A stretch of 7,513 nt of DNA from Gammaproteobacteria bacterium (lineage in GTDB: Bacteria; Pseudomonadota; Gammaproteobacteria; Steroidobacterales; Steroidobacteraceae), in assembly GCA_027451085.1 (NCBI GenBank), contig DAIDKA010000087.1, forward strand, positions 1 through 7,513, in the 5' to 3' direction. Below the pieces are notes generated by a model, which did no database searches, was not told where the DNA came from, and saw only the letters and a list, made by a program, of their open reading frames with translations. The stretch's first letter is position 1. Every line of letters starts with the position of its first letter. Below are positions 1 to 7,513 of this stretch, one piece after another. A program made the position numbers and the translations under genes.

Positions 1-1479
1 GATCGCAGGCTGCGTGGCCCCGGGTGGCGGCGCGGGAAAACTGGCCAGGAACCACAGCACCACCATCAGCGACAGCAGCACCGTGCCCACGCGGCTCACG
101 AAGATACGCACGCGCTCCCACAGTCCGAGCACCAGGTTGCGCACATTGGGCCACTTGTACTCGGGCAGTTCCAGCAGCAACGGGTGGTAATCGCCGCGCA
201 TGACGGTTTTCTTGAGCACGAGGGCGACGGCCATGGCCCCCAGTACGCCGGCGGCATACAGGGCGAACAGCGTCAGGCCCTGCAGGTTCAACAGGCCCAC
301 CGAGCGGTGCGGAATGAAGGCGCCGATGAGCAGCGTGTACACCGGCAGGCGCGCGGAGCAGGTCATCAGCGGCGCTATCATGAGGGTGGCCAGGCGGTCG
401 CGCGCGGAAGGGATGGTGCGGGTGGCCATGATGCCGGGGATGGCGCAGGCAAAACTGGAGAGCAGCGGGATGAAGGCCCGGCCTGACAGGCCCACGCGGC
501 CCATCAGCCGGTCGAGCAGGTAGGCCGCCCGCGGGAGGTAGCCGGAGTCCTCGAGCGCGAGAATGAAGAAGAAAAGGATGATGATCTGCGGCAGGAACAC
601 CAGCACGCTGCCTGCGCCAGCGATGACGCCATCCACCAGCAGGTGGCGCAAGGGTCCGTCCGGCAGGTGCGTGCCGGTCCAACCGCCGAAGGCTGCCATG
701 CCCGACTGGATGGCGTCCATGGGCCAGCTTGCCCAGCTGAACACCGCCTGGAACATCAGGAACAGCACCAGCGCCAGCAGCACCGGGCCGGTGACGGGAT
801 GCAGCACCAGCGCGTCGGCCTGTGCCAGCAGCGCGACGCGCGCCGGCACACGGTAGCCGATCTGATCGAGGATGCGGCGGACCTCCGATTGCGTGGACTG
901 GATGTCGGCCGCGCTGCTGCCGGTGAATTCCAGGCGGCCGATGGCTTGCGCCACCTGGGCCTGATCGATCGCCGTCAGCAAGTGCCGCTCACCGCCCGGG
1001 CGGATGGCGACGGTTTCCACCACAGGCAAGCCGATGGCGCCTGACAGCGCGGCTGTATCGAGGCTGTAACCGCGGGCGCGGGCGAGATCGGTCATGTTCA
1101 GCGCCACGATCATCGGGCGGCCGAGGCGCTTGAGCTCCAGCACCAGCCGCAGGTTCAGGCGCAGGTTGGTGGCGTCGACCACGCAGATCATGAGGTCCGG
1201 GGGCAGTTCCGTCGCGTGACGGCCCAGCACGACGTCGCGGGTGATGGCCTCATCGAGGGTGGTGGGCCGGAGGCTGTATGTGCCGGGCAGGTCGAGCAGC
1301 CGGTAGTTGCGGCCGGAGGGGGCGGTGAAGCGGCCTTCCTTGCGTTCGACGGTGACGCCGGGGTAGTTGGCGACCTTCTGGCGGCTGCCCGTGAGACGAT
1401 TGAACAGTGCGGTCTTGCCGCAGTTGGGTACGCCTACCAGCGCCAGACTCTGCGGGTGGGCCAGGGTCTGGGCGTTCAT
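1..1479 (-). CDS. feoB: Ferrous iron transporter B, FeoB (N-terminal 493 residues; C-terminus off the window)
   Basis: FeoB is the inner-membrane Fe(II) importer: a cytosolic G-protein domain fused to a polytopic permease. The frame is open from the ATG at 1479 to the window edge, giving 493 residues of a protein usually about 750-780 long. G-domain motifs are visible: G1 GVPNCGKT (16-23), the switch region YPGVTVE (39-45), G3 DLPG (63-66) and G4 NMTD (128-131). The linker runs to about 225 and membrane segments start near 230 (VLLALLMFLMF). The permease signature follows: LPQIIILFF (296-304), EDSGYLPRAAYLLDRLMGR (310-328), IPLLSSFACAIPG with Cys345 (337-349), and APLMTCSARLPVYTLLIGAFIP with Cys374 (369-390). 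A further membrane span lies at about 396-422 and another at about 464-481. The start overlaps the feoA stop in ATGA. No strong Shine-Dalgarno sequence is close by, which suggests translational coupling to feoA. The gene runs off the window; nothing indicates disruption. Confidence 0.97.
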   Translation of the reverse strand, partial: MNAQTLAHPQSLALVGVPNCGKTALFNRLTGSRQKVANYPGVTVERKEGRFTAPSGRNYRLLDLPGTYSLRPTTLDEAITRDVVLGRHATELPPDLMICVVDATNLRLNLRLVLELKRLGRPMIVALNMTDLARARGYSLDTAALSGAIGLPVVETVAIRPGGERHLLTAIDQAQVAQAIGRLEFTGSSAADIQSTQSEVRRILDQIGYRVPARVALLAQADALVLHPVTGPVLLALVLFLMFQAVFSWASWPMDAIQSGMAAFGGWTGTHLPDGPLRHLLVDGVIAGAGSVLVFLPQIIILFFFILALEDSGYLPRAAYLLDRLMGRVGLSGRAFIPLLSSFACAIPGIMATRTIPSARDRLATLMIAPLMTCSARLPVYTLLIGAFIPHRSVGLLNLQGLTLFALYAAGVLGAMAVALVLKKTVMRGDYHPLLLELPEYKWPNVRNLVLGLWERVRIFVSRVGTVLLSLMVVLWFLASFPAPPPGATQPAI

Positions 1480-1772
1480 CGCGGGACGGCGACGTCCTCG
1501 ACCCAGATGTTGCGGGCTTCGCGGCGTCTCAGTGCGAACTGGGTGGCGCCGACGCGCACCACGAACGGGTCGCGGCCGGGGCGGGATTCGGCGACGACTT
1601 CGATGCGCTCGCCGGCGATGAAGCCGAGTTCCAGTAGCCGCAGTTCCAGCGGGGAAACACCCTCAGTGGCACAGCCCACGGCCACGATGGTGGCCGTGGC
1701 GCCGGGGTGCAGCGTGCTCAGCGACTCAGGGACGGCTGTGTCCACGGTCTGGGTGCGGACGGCGGTATCCAT
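1476..1772 (-). CDS. feoA: Ferrous iron transport protein A, FeoA
   Basis: This is a 98-residue SH3-like cytosolic accessory protein of the Feo system, thought to act on FeoB. The typical FeoA run is present: LRLLELGFIAGERIEVVAES (44-63), then DPFVVRVGATQFALRRREA (68-86) and a final NIWVED. The start chosen is the ATG at 1772; the frame stays open upstream, but that part has no other ATG and no FeoA-like residues. The stop overlaps the feoB start (ATGA), so the two genes form one operon. No purine-rich ribosome site precedes the ATG. The candidate -10 ends only 6 nt before it, so the mRNA may be leaderless (inference). The 15-20 residues before the domain (MDTAVRTQTVDTAVPES) are poorly conserved in the family, so a slightly later start cannot be excluded. 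Length is within the family's usual 75-100 residues. Confidence 0.95.
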   Translation of the reverse strand: MDTAVRTQTVDTAVPESLSTLHPGATATIVAVGCATEGVSPLELRLLELGFIAGERIEVVAESRPGRDPFVVRVGATQFALRRREARNIWVEDVAVPR

Positions 1773-1778
1773 GACAGA

Positions 1779-1807
1779 ATTATGATGAGAACCGTTCGCA
1801 TTTGCAA
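1779..1807 (-). promoter_or_regulatory. Candidate sigma70 promoter of feoAB
   Basis: Read on the minus strand, a -35 hexamer TTGCAA (1802-1807) is followed by a 17-bp spacer and a -10 hexamer CATAAT (1779-1784). These match the consensus hexamers at 4 of 6 and 5 of 6 positions. Six bases (TCTGTC) separate the -10 from the feoA ATG, so transcription would be expected to begin at or within a base or two of the start codon. This is the only AT-rich stretch in the uvrA-feoA gap. The start point is inferred. Confidence 0.6.
1784..1802 (-). promoter_or_regulatory. Candidate Fur box in the feoAB promoter spacer
   Basis: The 19-bp minus-strand sequence AATGCGAACGGTTCTCATC is an imperfect palindrome, with 7 of 9 arm positions complementary about a central G. 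Against the 7-1-7 Fur consensus TGATAAT-N-ATTATCA it matches 10 of 14 defined positions. It fills the spacer between the proposed -35 and -10 elements, so Fe-Fur binding would block RNA polymerase. Fur repression of feo operons is established in many Gammaproteobacteria; for this site it is inferred. Confidence 0.6.
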
Positions 1808-1825
1808 TGGGGTTGCTGGGGCGGC

Positions 1826-1864
1826 GACCCGCGTGTGCCCGCTCCAGGGCCCGCGGGTGCCCGC
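1826..1864. repeat. Pair of 17-bp direct repeats upstream of the feoAB promoter
   Basis: Positions 1826-1842 (GACCCGCGTGTGCCCGC) and 1848-1864 (GGCCCGCGGGTGCCCGC) are identical at 15 of 17 bases. They are offset by 22 bp, about two helical turns. They lie about 20-57 bp upstream of the candidate -35. The sequence is very GC-rich, so a chance origin is quite possible; no regulator is recognised. Confidence 0.35.
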
Positions 1865-1949
1865 CCAGAGCCTGTGCCACGCGAAGGTCATGCTAGGGCG
1901 GGCGGCCCCTCCGCCGGACACACGCGGTCCGCCACCCCGGCAACGGTTT

Positions 1950-4775
<2,826 letters not shown>

Positions 4776-4800
4776 ATCCCGCACATGTTAATCCCACGGG

Positions 4801-4849
4801 GGACTGACCGGGGCCTGAGGTTTCGCAACCCCAGGCCCGGCCAGTGTCC
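4801..4849 (-). terminator. Long GNRA-capped hairpin between katG and uvrA (possible katG terminator or 3'-end stabiliser)
   Basis: On the minus-strand RNA the arm at 4827-4845 pairs with the arm at 4803-4822 around a GCGA loop (4823-4826). About 19 base pairs form, with one bulged C. The stem can extend by a GG/CC pair across a 2-nt bulge to 4801 and 4849. Two positions are G-U wobbles in the minus-strand RNA but A-C mismatches in plus-strand RNA, and GCGA is a GNRA tetraloop only on the minus strand. Both points argue for a role in the katG-uvrA transcript. The outer stem begins 6 nt after the katG stop. No U-tract follows, so this is not a textbook intrinsic terminator. It may be a partial terminator, an RNase barrier or a Rho-assisted 3' end. 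Confidence 0.6.
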
Positions 4850-4855
4850 GGCGCC

Positions 4856-7096
4856 TCAGCGGTGCAGGTCGAAGCGGTCCAGGTTCGTGACCCGGGTCCA
4901 CGCTTCCACGAACTGCCTGAGGAACAGCGCCTGGCCGTCGGATTCGGCATAGGCTTCCGAGACTGCGCGCAGCTCCGAGTTGGAGCCGAACACCAGGTCG
5001 ACCGGGGTCGCCGTCCAGAGCAGCCTGCCGGTCCGGCGGTCGCGGCCCTCATACAGGCCCGGGGTGGCGGACTTGTTCCATTGCACGCCCATGTCGAGCA
5101 GGTTGACAAAGAAATCGTTGGACAGCGTGCCCGGGTGCGCGGTGAACACGCCGTTGGAAGATCCACCCTCGTTGGCGCCGAGCGTACGCAAGCCGCCGAT
5201 CAGCGCCGTCATTTCCGGCACCGACAGCGTCAGCTGGTTCGCCCGGTCCACCATCACTTGCACCGGGGAGACCACGTTGCGCTTTGCGTCATAGTAGTCG
5301 CGGAAGGCGTCGCTGGTGGGTTCCAGAACCGCGAAGGAGTTGACGTCCGTCTGCTCCTGGCTGGCGTCCACGCGGCCCGGGGTGAAGGGCACGTGCACGG
5401 TATGGCCTGCGGCCTTGGCGCCCTGTTCGACCGCGGCGTCGCCGCCGAGCACGATGAGGTCTGCCAGCGACACCTGCCGGCCGCCCGCGTGGGCCTGGTT
5501 GAAGTCACGCTGGATGCCTGACAGTGTCGCAAGCACGGTGGCCAGTTCCTTCGGGTCGTTGACGGCCCAGTCCTTCTGCGGCGCCAGCCGGATGCGCGCG
5601 CCGTTGACGCCGCCGCGGTAGTCCGTACCGCGGAAGGTCACCACAGCGGACCAGGTGGTGCGCACCAACTGCGGCACGGTCAGGCCGCAGGAGAGAATCC
5701 TGGCCTTCAAGGCCGTGATGTCCGCGGCATTGATCGCCGGCGCGGCTGACTTCGGCAGCGGGTCCTGCCAGATGAGGTCGACCTGCGGCACATCCGGCCC
5801 CAGGTAGCGCGCGCGCGGACCCATGTCGCGGTGGGTGAGTTTGAACCACGCCTTGGCGAACGCCAGCTGGAACTCCTCCGGGTGGTCGTGGAAGCGCAGC
5901 GCGATCTTGCGGTAGGCCGGATCGAACTTCAGCGCCAGGTCCGTGGTGAACATGATGGGCGCATGACGGACGGTCGGGTCCTGCGCGTCCGGCGTCAGGT
6001 GCGCCGCATCCGGGTCCGAGGGAATCCACTGCCAGGCGCCCGCGGGGCTCTTGGTCTTCACCCAGTCGTAGTGGAACAGGTTGTCCAGGTACTGGGTGGT
6101 CCAGCGGGTGGGATTGACGGACCAGGAGCCTTCCAGGCCGCTGGTGATGGTGTCATCGCCGTTGCCCTTGCCACACTTGTTCTTCCAGCCCAGCCCCTGC
6201 TCCTCAACGCCGGCGGCGGCCGGTTCGGGCCCCAGGCATTTGTCCGGGTCATGGGCGCCGTGTGCCTTGCCGAAGGTGTGGCCGCCTGCGATCAGGGCCA
6301 CGGTTTCCTCATCGTTCATCGCCATGCGGCCGAAGGCCTCGCGGATGTCCTTGGCGGCCGCCAGCGGGTCGGGATTGCCGTTGGGCCCCTGCGGATTGAC
6401 GTAGATCAGCCCCATCTGCGTTGCGCCCAGCGGTTTCTGCAGCTGCCCGCCGTTGTGGCGTTCATCGCCGAGCCATTTGATCTCCGGGCCCCAGTACACC
6501 AGGTCGGGCTCCCAGTCGTCGGTGCGGCCTCCGGCGAAACCGAAGGTCTTGAACCCCATCGACTCCATTGCGACGTTGCCGGTCAGCACCATGAGGTCGC
6601 CCCAGGAGAGGCTCTGGCCGTACTTCTGCTTGATGGGCCACAACAGGCGACGAGCCTTGTCGAGGTTGACGTTGTCCGGCCAGCTGTTGAGCGGTTCAAA
6701 GCGCTGGTCCGCGCCGTCGGCGCCGCCACGGCCGTCGTAGGTGCGGTAGGTGCCGGAGCCGTGCCAGGCCATGCGGATGAAGAACGGGCCGTAGTTGCCG
6801 TAATCCGGCGGCCACCAGTCCTGGGGGGTCGTCAGAACCTTCCTGATGTCCGCCTTGACGGCGTTTAGGTCGAGCTTGGCAAACGCCCTGGCGTAGTCGA
6901 AGTCCGGACCCAGGGGGTTGGAACGTGCGTCGTGCTGGCGCAGCGGGGACAGGTCGAGGTGGTCAGGCCACCAGAAATCCGCGTTCCGCGGCTCATGAGA
7001 CGTGGGTTGAGACGGATCCTGGGGGTCGGCCTGGGCCGCCAGAGGCAGGGCTGCCGCGACCGCGCAGGCAACCAGCAAGGAGAGTTTGTTCCGCAT
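4856..7096 (-). CDS. katG: Catalase-peroxidase KatG with a signal peptide (predicted periplasmic)
   Basis: This bifunctional haem enzyme dismutates H2O2 and has peroxidase activity. It has 746 residues, with the usual two-domain KatG layout (active N-domain to about 430, degenerate C-domain after). Distal residues Arg108, Trp111 and His112 lie in FFIRMAWHGSGTYR. The Trp-Tyr-Met adduct residues are Trp111, Tyr232 (GLIYVNPQGP) and Met258 (GRMAMND). The proximal side has His273 (AGGHTFGK), Trp325 (GSWS) and Asp386 (FTTDLAL). Arg423 (HRDMGP) is the mobile arginine. Assignments follow M. tuberculosis KatG by motif. Residues 1-23 (MRNKLSLLVACAVAAALPLAAQA) form a Sec-type signal with an AQA cleavage site before Asp24, which points to the periplasm. 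Cys287 and Cys308 flank an insertion and could form a disulfide there. The ATG at 7096 was chosen because AGGGAA lies 6 nt upstream and the signal peptide begins there. An in-frame ATG at 7126 lacks a ribosome site. An OxyR-like site precedes the gene. Confidence 0.98.
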   Translation of the reverse strand: MRNKLSLLVACAVAAALPLAAQADPQDPSQPTSHEPRNADFWWPDHLDLSPLRQHDARSNPLGPDFDYARAFAKLDLNAVKADIRKVLTTPQDWWPPDYGNYGPFFIRMAWHGSGTYRTYDGRGGADGADQRFEPLNSWPDNVNLDKARRLLWPIKQKYGQSLSWGDLMVLTGNVAMESMGFKTFGFAGGRTDDWEPDLVYWGPEIKWLGDERHNGGQLQKPLGATQMGLIYVNPQGPNGNPDPLAAAKDIREAFGRMAMNDEETVALIAGGHTFGKAHGAHDPDKCLGPEPAAAGVEEQGLGWKNKCGKGNGDDTITSGLEGSWSVNPTRWTTQYLDNLFHYDWVKTKSPAGAWQWIPSDPDAAHLTPDAQDPTVRHAPIMFTTDLALKFDPAYRKIALRFHDHPEEFQLAFAKAWFKLTHRDMGPRARYLGPDVPQVDLIWQDPLPKSAAPAINAADITALKARILSCGLTVPQLVRTTWSAVVTFRGTDYRGGVNGARIRLAPQKDWAVNDPKELATVLATLSGIQRDFNQAHAGGRQVSLADLIVLGGDAAVEQGAKAAGHTVHVPFTPGRVDASQEQTDVNSFAVLEPTSDAFRDYYDAKRNVVSPVQVMVDRANQLTLSVPEMTALIGGLRTLGANEGGSSNGVFTAHPGTLSNDFFVNLLDMGVQWNKSATPGLYEGRDRRTGRLLWTATPVDLVFGSNSELRAVSEAYAESDGQALFLRQFVEAWTRVTNLDRFDLHR

Positions 7097-7102
7097 GATT
7101 TG

Positions 7103-7108
7103 TTCCCT
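7103..7108 (-). promoter_or_regulatory. Ribosome binding site deciding the katG start
   Basis: AGGGAA on the minus strand lies 6 nt before the ATG at 7096, a normal spacing. The alternative ATG at 7126 has no purine-rich stretch before it and would put ten charged or polar residues ahead of the signal peptide. Confidence 0.75.
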
Positions 7109-7137
7109 GTGTTTGGGGTTGAACATCGCGGATACGG

Positions 7138-7166
7138 ATTCTATGTATCTGCCGGCGCGTGGCTGA
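7138..7166 (-). promoter_or_regulatory. Candidate activator-dependent promoter of katG
   Basis: On the minus strand TAGAAT (7138-7143) matches the -10 consensus at 5 of 6 positions. Seventeen bases upstream the -35 position reads TCAGCC (7161-7166), a poor match. A weak -35 touching an upstream activator site is the usual design of OxyR-activated promoters. The start point would be near 7131, giving a leader of about 35 nt. The exact start is inferred. Confidence 0.5.
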
Positions 7167-7202
7167 TGGCTTGTTTTGATCGACCCGATAGAGCGGGGCT
7201 AT
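7166..7202 (-). promoter_or_regulatory. Candidate OxyR binding site upstream of katG
   Basis: Read on the minus strand the site is ATAG-N7-CTAT-N7-ATCA-N7-CCAT, against the OxyR pattern ATAG-N7-CTAT-N7-ATAG-N7-CTAT. The promoter-distal pair is perfect (8 of 8) and the promoter-proximal pair matches 5 of 8, for 13 of 16 with exact spacing throughout. Its proximal edge touches the candidate -35, as expected for OxyR activation through RNA polymerase contact. OxyR control of katG is established in enteric and many other proteobacteria; here it is inferred from the motif. Confidence 0.65.
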
Positions 7203-7203
7203 G

Positions 7204-7241
7204 CCGTACGCAGGCGCTCGCAATTGCGTCCCGGCGTACGG
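7204..7241. repeat. Nested palindrome in the katG-ssb divergent region
   Basis: A perfect 8-bp inverted repeat, CCGTACGC (7204-7211) and GCGTACGG (7234-7241), encloses a perfect 10-bp palindrome CGCAATTGCG (7219-7228). The two symmetry centres differ by only 1 bp. Each outer arm holds the self-complementary CGTACG, and the two lie 30 bp apart. The element starts 1 bp beyond the OxyR-like site and lies upstream of both divergent genes. It could be an operator for a dimer or tetramer, or a cruciform. I do not recognise the cognate protein. Confidence 0.5.
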
Positions 7242-7258
7242 GTCCGCCCGATATCTGC

Positions 7259-7280
7259 ACGAATACGGTACGAATACCGG
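7259..7280. repeat. 11-bp tandem repeat with a small hairpin, upstream of ssb
   Basis: ACGAATACGGT (7259-7269) is followed directly by ACGAATACCGG (7270-7280), identical at 9 of 11 bases; the period is about one helical turn. The junction also forms a short inverted repeat, CGGTA and TACCG (7266-7279), around CGAA. It sits 26 bp upstream of the candidate ssb -10. It may help control ssb or be a chance duplication. Confidence 0.4.
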
Positions 7281-7305
7281 CTCGCGCCGGGGGCGCCCGG
7301 GAGCC

Positions 7306-7311
7306 TACAAT
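7306..7311 (+). promoter_or_regulatory. Candidate -10 element of the ssb promoter
   Basis: TACAAT matches the -10 consensus at 5 of 6 positions and stands alone in GC-rich surroundings. Seventeen bases upstream there is no recognisable -35 hexamer (CGCGCC at 7283-7288) and no extended -10 TG. Transcription would begin near 7318, giving a leader of about 56 nt. No LexA-type CTGT-N8-ACAG operator is visible between katG and ssb. Confidence 0.4.
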
Positions 7312-7321
7312 CCCGCCCCTG

Positions 7322-7338
7322 CGGCCCCCTACGGGCCG
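7322..7338 (+). other. Short hairpin in the proposed ssb leader
   Basis: CGGCCC (7322-7327) and GGGCCG (7333-7338) form a 6-bp all-GC stem with a 5-nt loop, just downstream of the inferred ssb transcription start. A structure at the 5' end could protect the mRNA. It leaves the ribosome site free. No U-tract follows, so it is unlikely to be a terminator. Confidence 0.35.
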
Positions 7339-7360
7339 GATCACCCAAGACGGACAACAC

Positions 7361-7365
7361 AAGGA
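7361..7365 (+). promoter_or_regulatory. Ribosome binding site of ssb
   Basis: AAGGA lies 8 nt before the ATG at 7374. This supports the start, which also begins the conserved SSB N-terminus. Confidence 0.75.
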
Positions 7366-7373
7366 CGGCTCCC

Positions 7374-7513
7374 ATGGCACGCGGCATCAACAAGGTCATA
7401 CTGATCGGACACCTGGGACAGGACCCGGAGACGCGGGCCATGCCTTCGGGTTCGACCGTGGCCAACCTGCGGGTGGCGACCACCGAAAGCTGGCGCGACA
7501 AGCAGAGCGGGGA
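7374..7513 (+). CDS. ssb: Single-stranded DNA-binding protein, SSB (first 46 residues; rest off the window)
   Basis: SSB coats single-stranded DNA as a homotetramer in replication, recombination and repair. The visible part is MARGINKVILIGHLGQDPE, then TRAMPSGSTVANLRVATTESWRDKQSG, the first strands of the OB fold. It aligns closely with the E. coli N-terminus. Trp40 corresponds to the E. coli Trp40 that stacks on DNA bases. The gene is transcribed divergently from katG across a 277-bp gap. Its C-terminal part, including the acidic tail that recruits partner proteins, lies outside the window. Presence beside uvrA matches the divergent uvrA/ssb order of enteric bacteria, here with katG between them. 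Confidence 0.97.
   Translation, partial: MARGINKVILIGHLGQDPETRAMPSGSTVANLRVATTESWRDKQSG

Noticed and set aside
1773..1880. Longer feoA reading frame with 36 extra N-terminal residues
   Set aside because: The extension covers the promoter and Fur-like site, has no FeoA similarity and would make the protein unusually long.
1901..1931. Small hairpins (1901-1915 and 1915-1931) as a uvrA terminator
   Set aside because: Each has only a 5-bp stem in very GC-rich DNA, they share a base, and no T-run follows on the minus strand.
4782..4784. GTG as the uvrA start, adding three residues
   Set aside because: Not excluded, because GGGA is well spaced from it, but the ATG at 4775 gives the family-typical N-terminus and length.
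5831..6868. A 345-codon open frame on the plus strand opposite katG
   Set aside because: Antisense to conserved KatG; composition (Val, Gly, Arg, His) and lack of motifs indicate a shadow frame.
7064..7096. LVAC in the KatG signal resembling a lipoprotein box (Cys11)
   Set aside because: The hydrophobic stretch before it is only about six residues, and the hydrophobic region continues past the cysteine to a good AQA type I cleavage site.
7097..7126. Upstream in-frame ATG that would give KatG a ten-residue extension (MFNPKHREQI)
   Set aside because: No ribosome site precedes it, whereas AGGGAA precedes the ATG at 7096, which starts cleanly at the signal peptide.
7097..7373. LexA SOS box in the katG-ssb gap
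   Set aside because: I looked for CTG-N10-CAG and CTGT-N8-ACAG by eye on both strands and saw none.

Overview
The window is a high-GC (about two thirds G+C by eye), gene-dense bacterial chromosome segment holding five protein genes. From left to right they are feoB (5' part only, minus strand), feoA (minus), uvrA (minus), a katG-type catalase-peroxidase with an export signal (minus) and ssb (first 46 codons, plus strand). UvrA (941 aa, cysteine and Walker positions almost identical to E. coli) and SSB (MARGINKVILIGHLGQDPE) look gammaproteobacterial. A uvrA/ssb neighbourhood is also a gammaproteobacterial hallmark. I cannot name a genus; a GC-rich Chromatiales-like or Xanthomonadales/Pseudomonadales-like lineage would fit.

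Layout. Positions 1-1772 hold the feoAB ferrous-iron uptake operon, joined by an ATGA stop/start overlap. It is preceded by a compact promoter whose 17-bp spacer is filled by a Fur-box-like palindrome. Positions 1773-1949 are intergenic, with that promoter, a pair of 17-bp repeats and no convincing terminator for uvrA. Positions 1950-4775 encode the excinuclease A subunit. Positions 4776-4855 hold a long, GNRA-capped hairpin between katG and uvrA. Positions 4856-7096 encode a secreted KatG. Positions 7097-7373 are the divergent control region between katG and ssb. It carries a four-tetramer OxyR-like site abutting a plausible katG promoter, a nested palindrome, an 11-bp tandem repeat and a candidate ssb promoter. 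Positions 7374-7513 begin ssb.

How it works together (inference): the minus-strand genes form a peroxide/iron/DNA-damage neighbourhood. An OxyR-controlled periplasmic haem peroxidase removes H2O2, UvrA starts repair of damaged DNA, and a Fur-controlled FeoAB brings in Fe(II), the metal that drives Fenton chemistry and is needed for haem. KatG separates uvrA from ssb, which are immediate divergent neighbours in E. coli.

I found no mobile element, CRISPR array, tRNA/rRNA or obviously new defence or metabolic system. All long plus-strand open frames opposite uvrA and katG look like GC-driven shadows. The best leads are regulatory: the Fur-filled, possibly leaderless feoA promoter, the OxyR-type katG promoter, the katG-uvrA hairpin and the nested palindrome before ssb.
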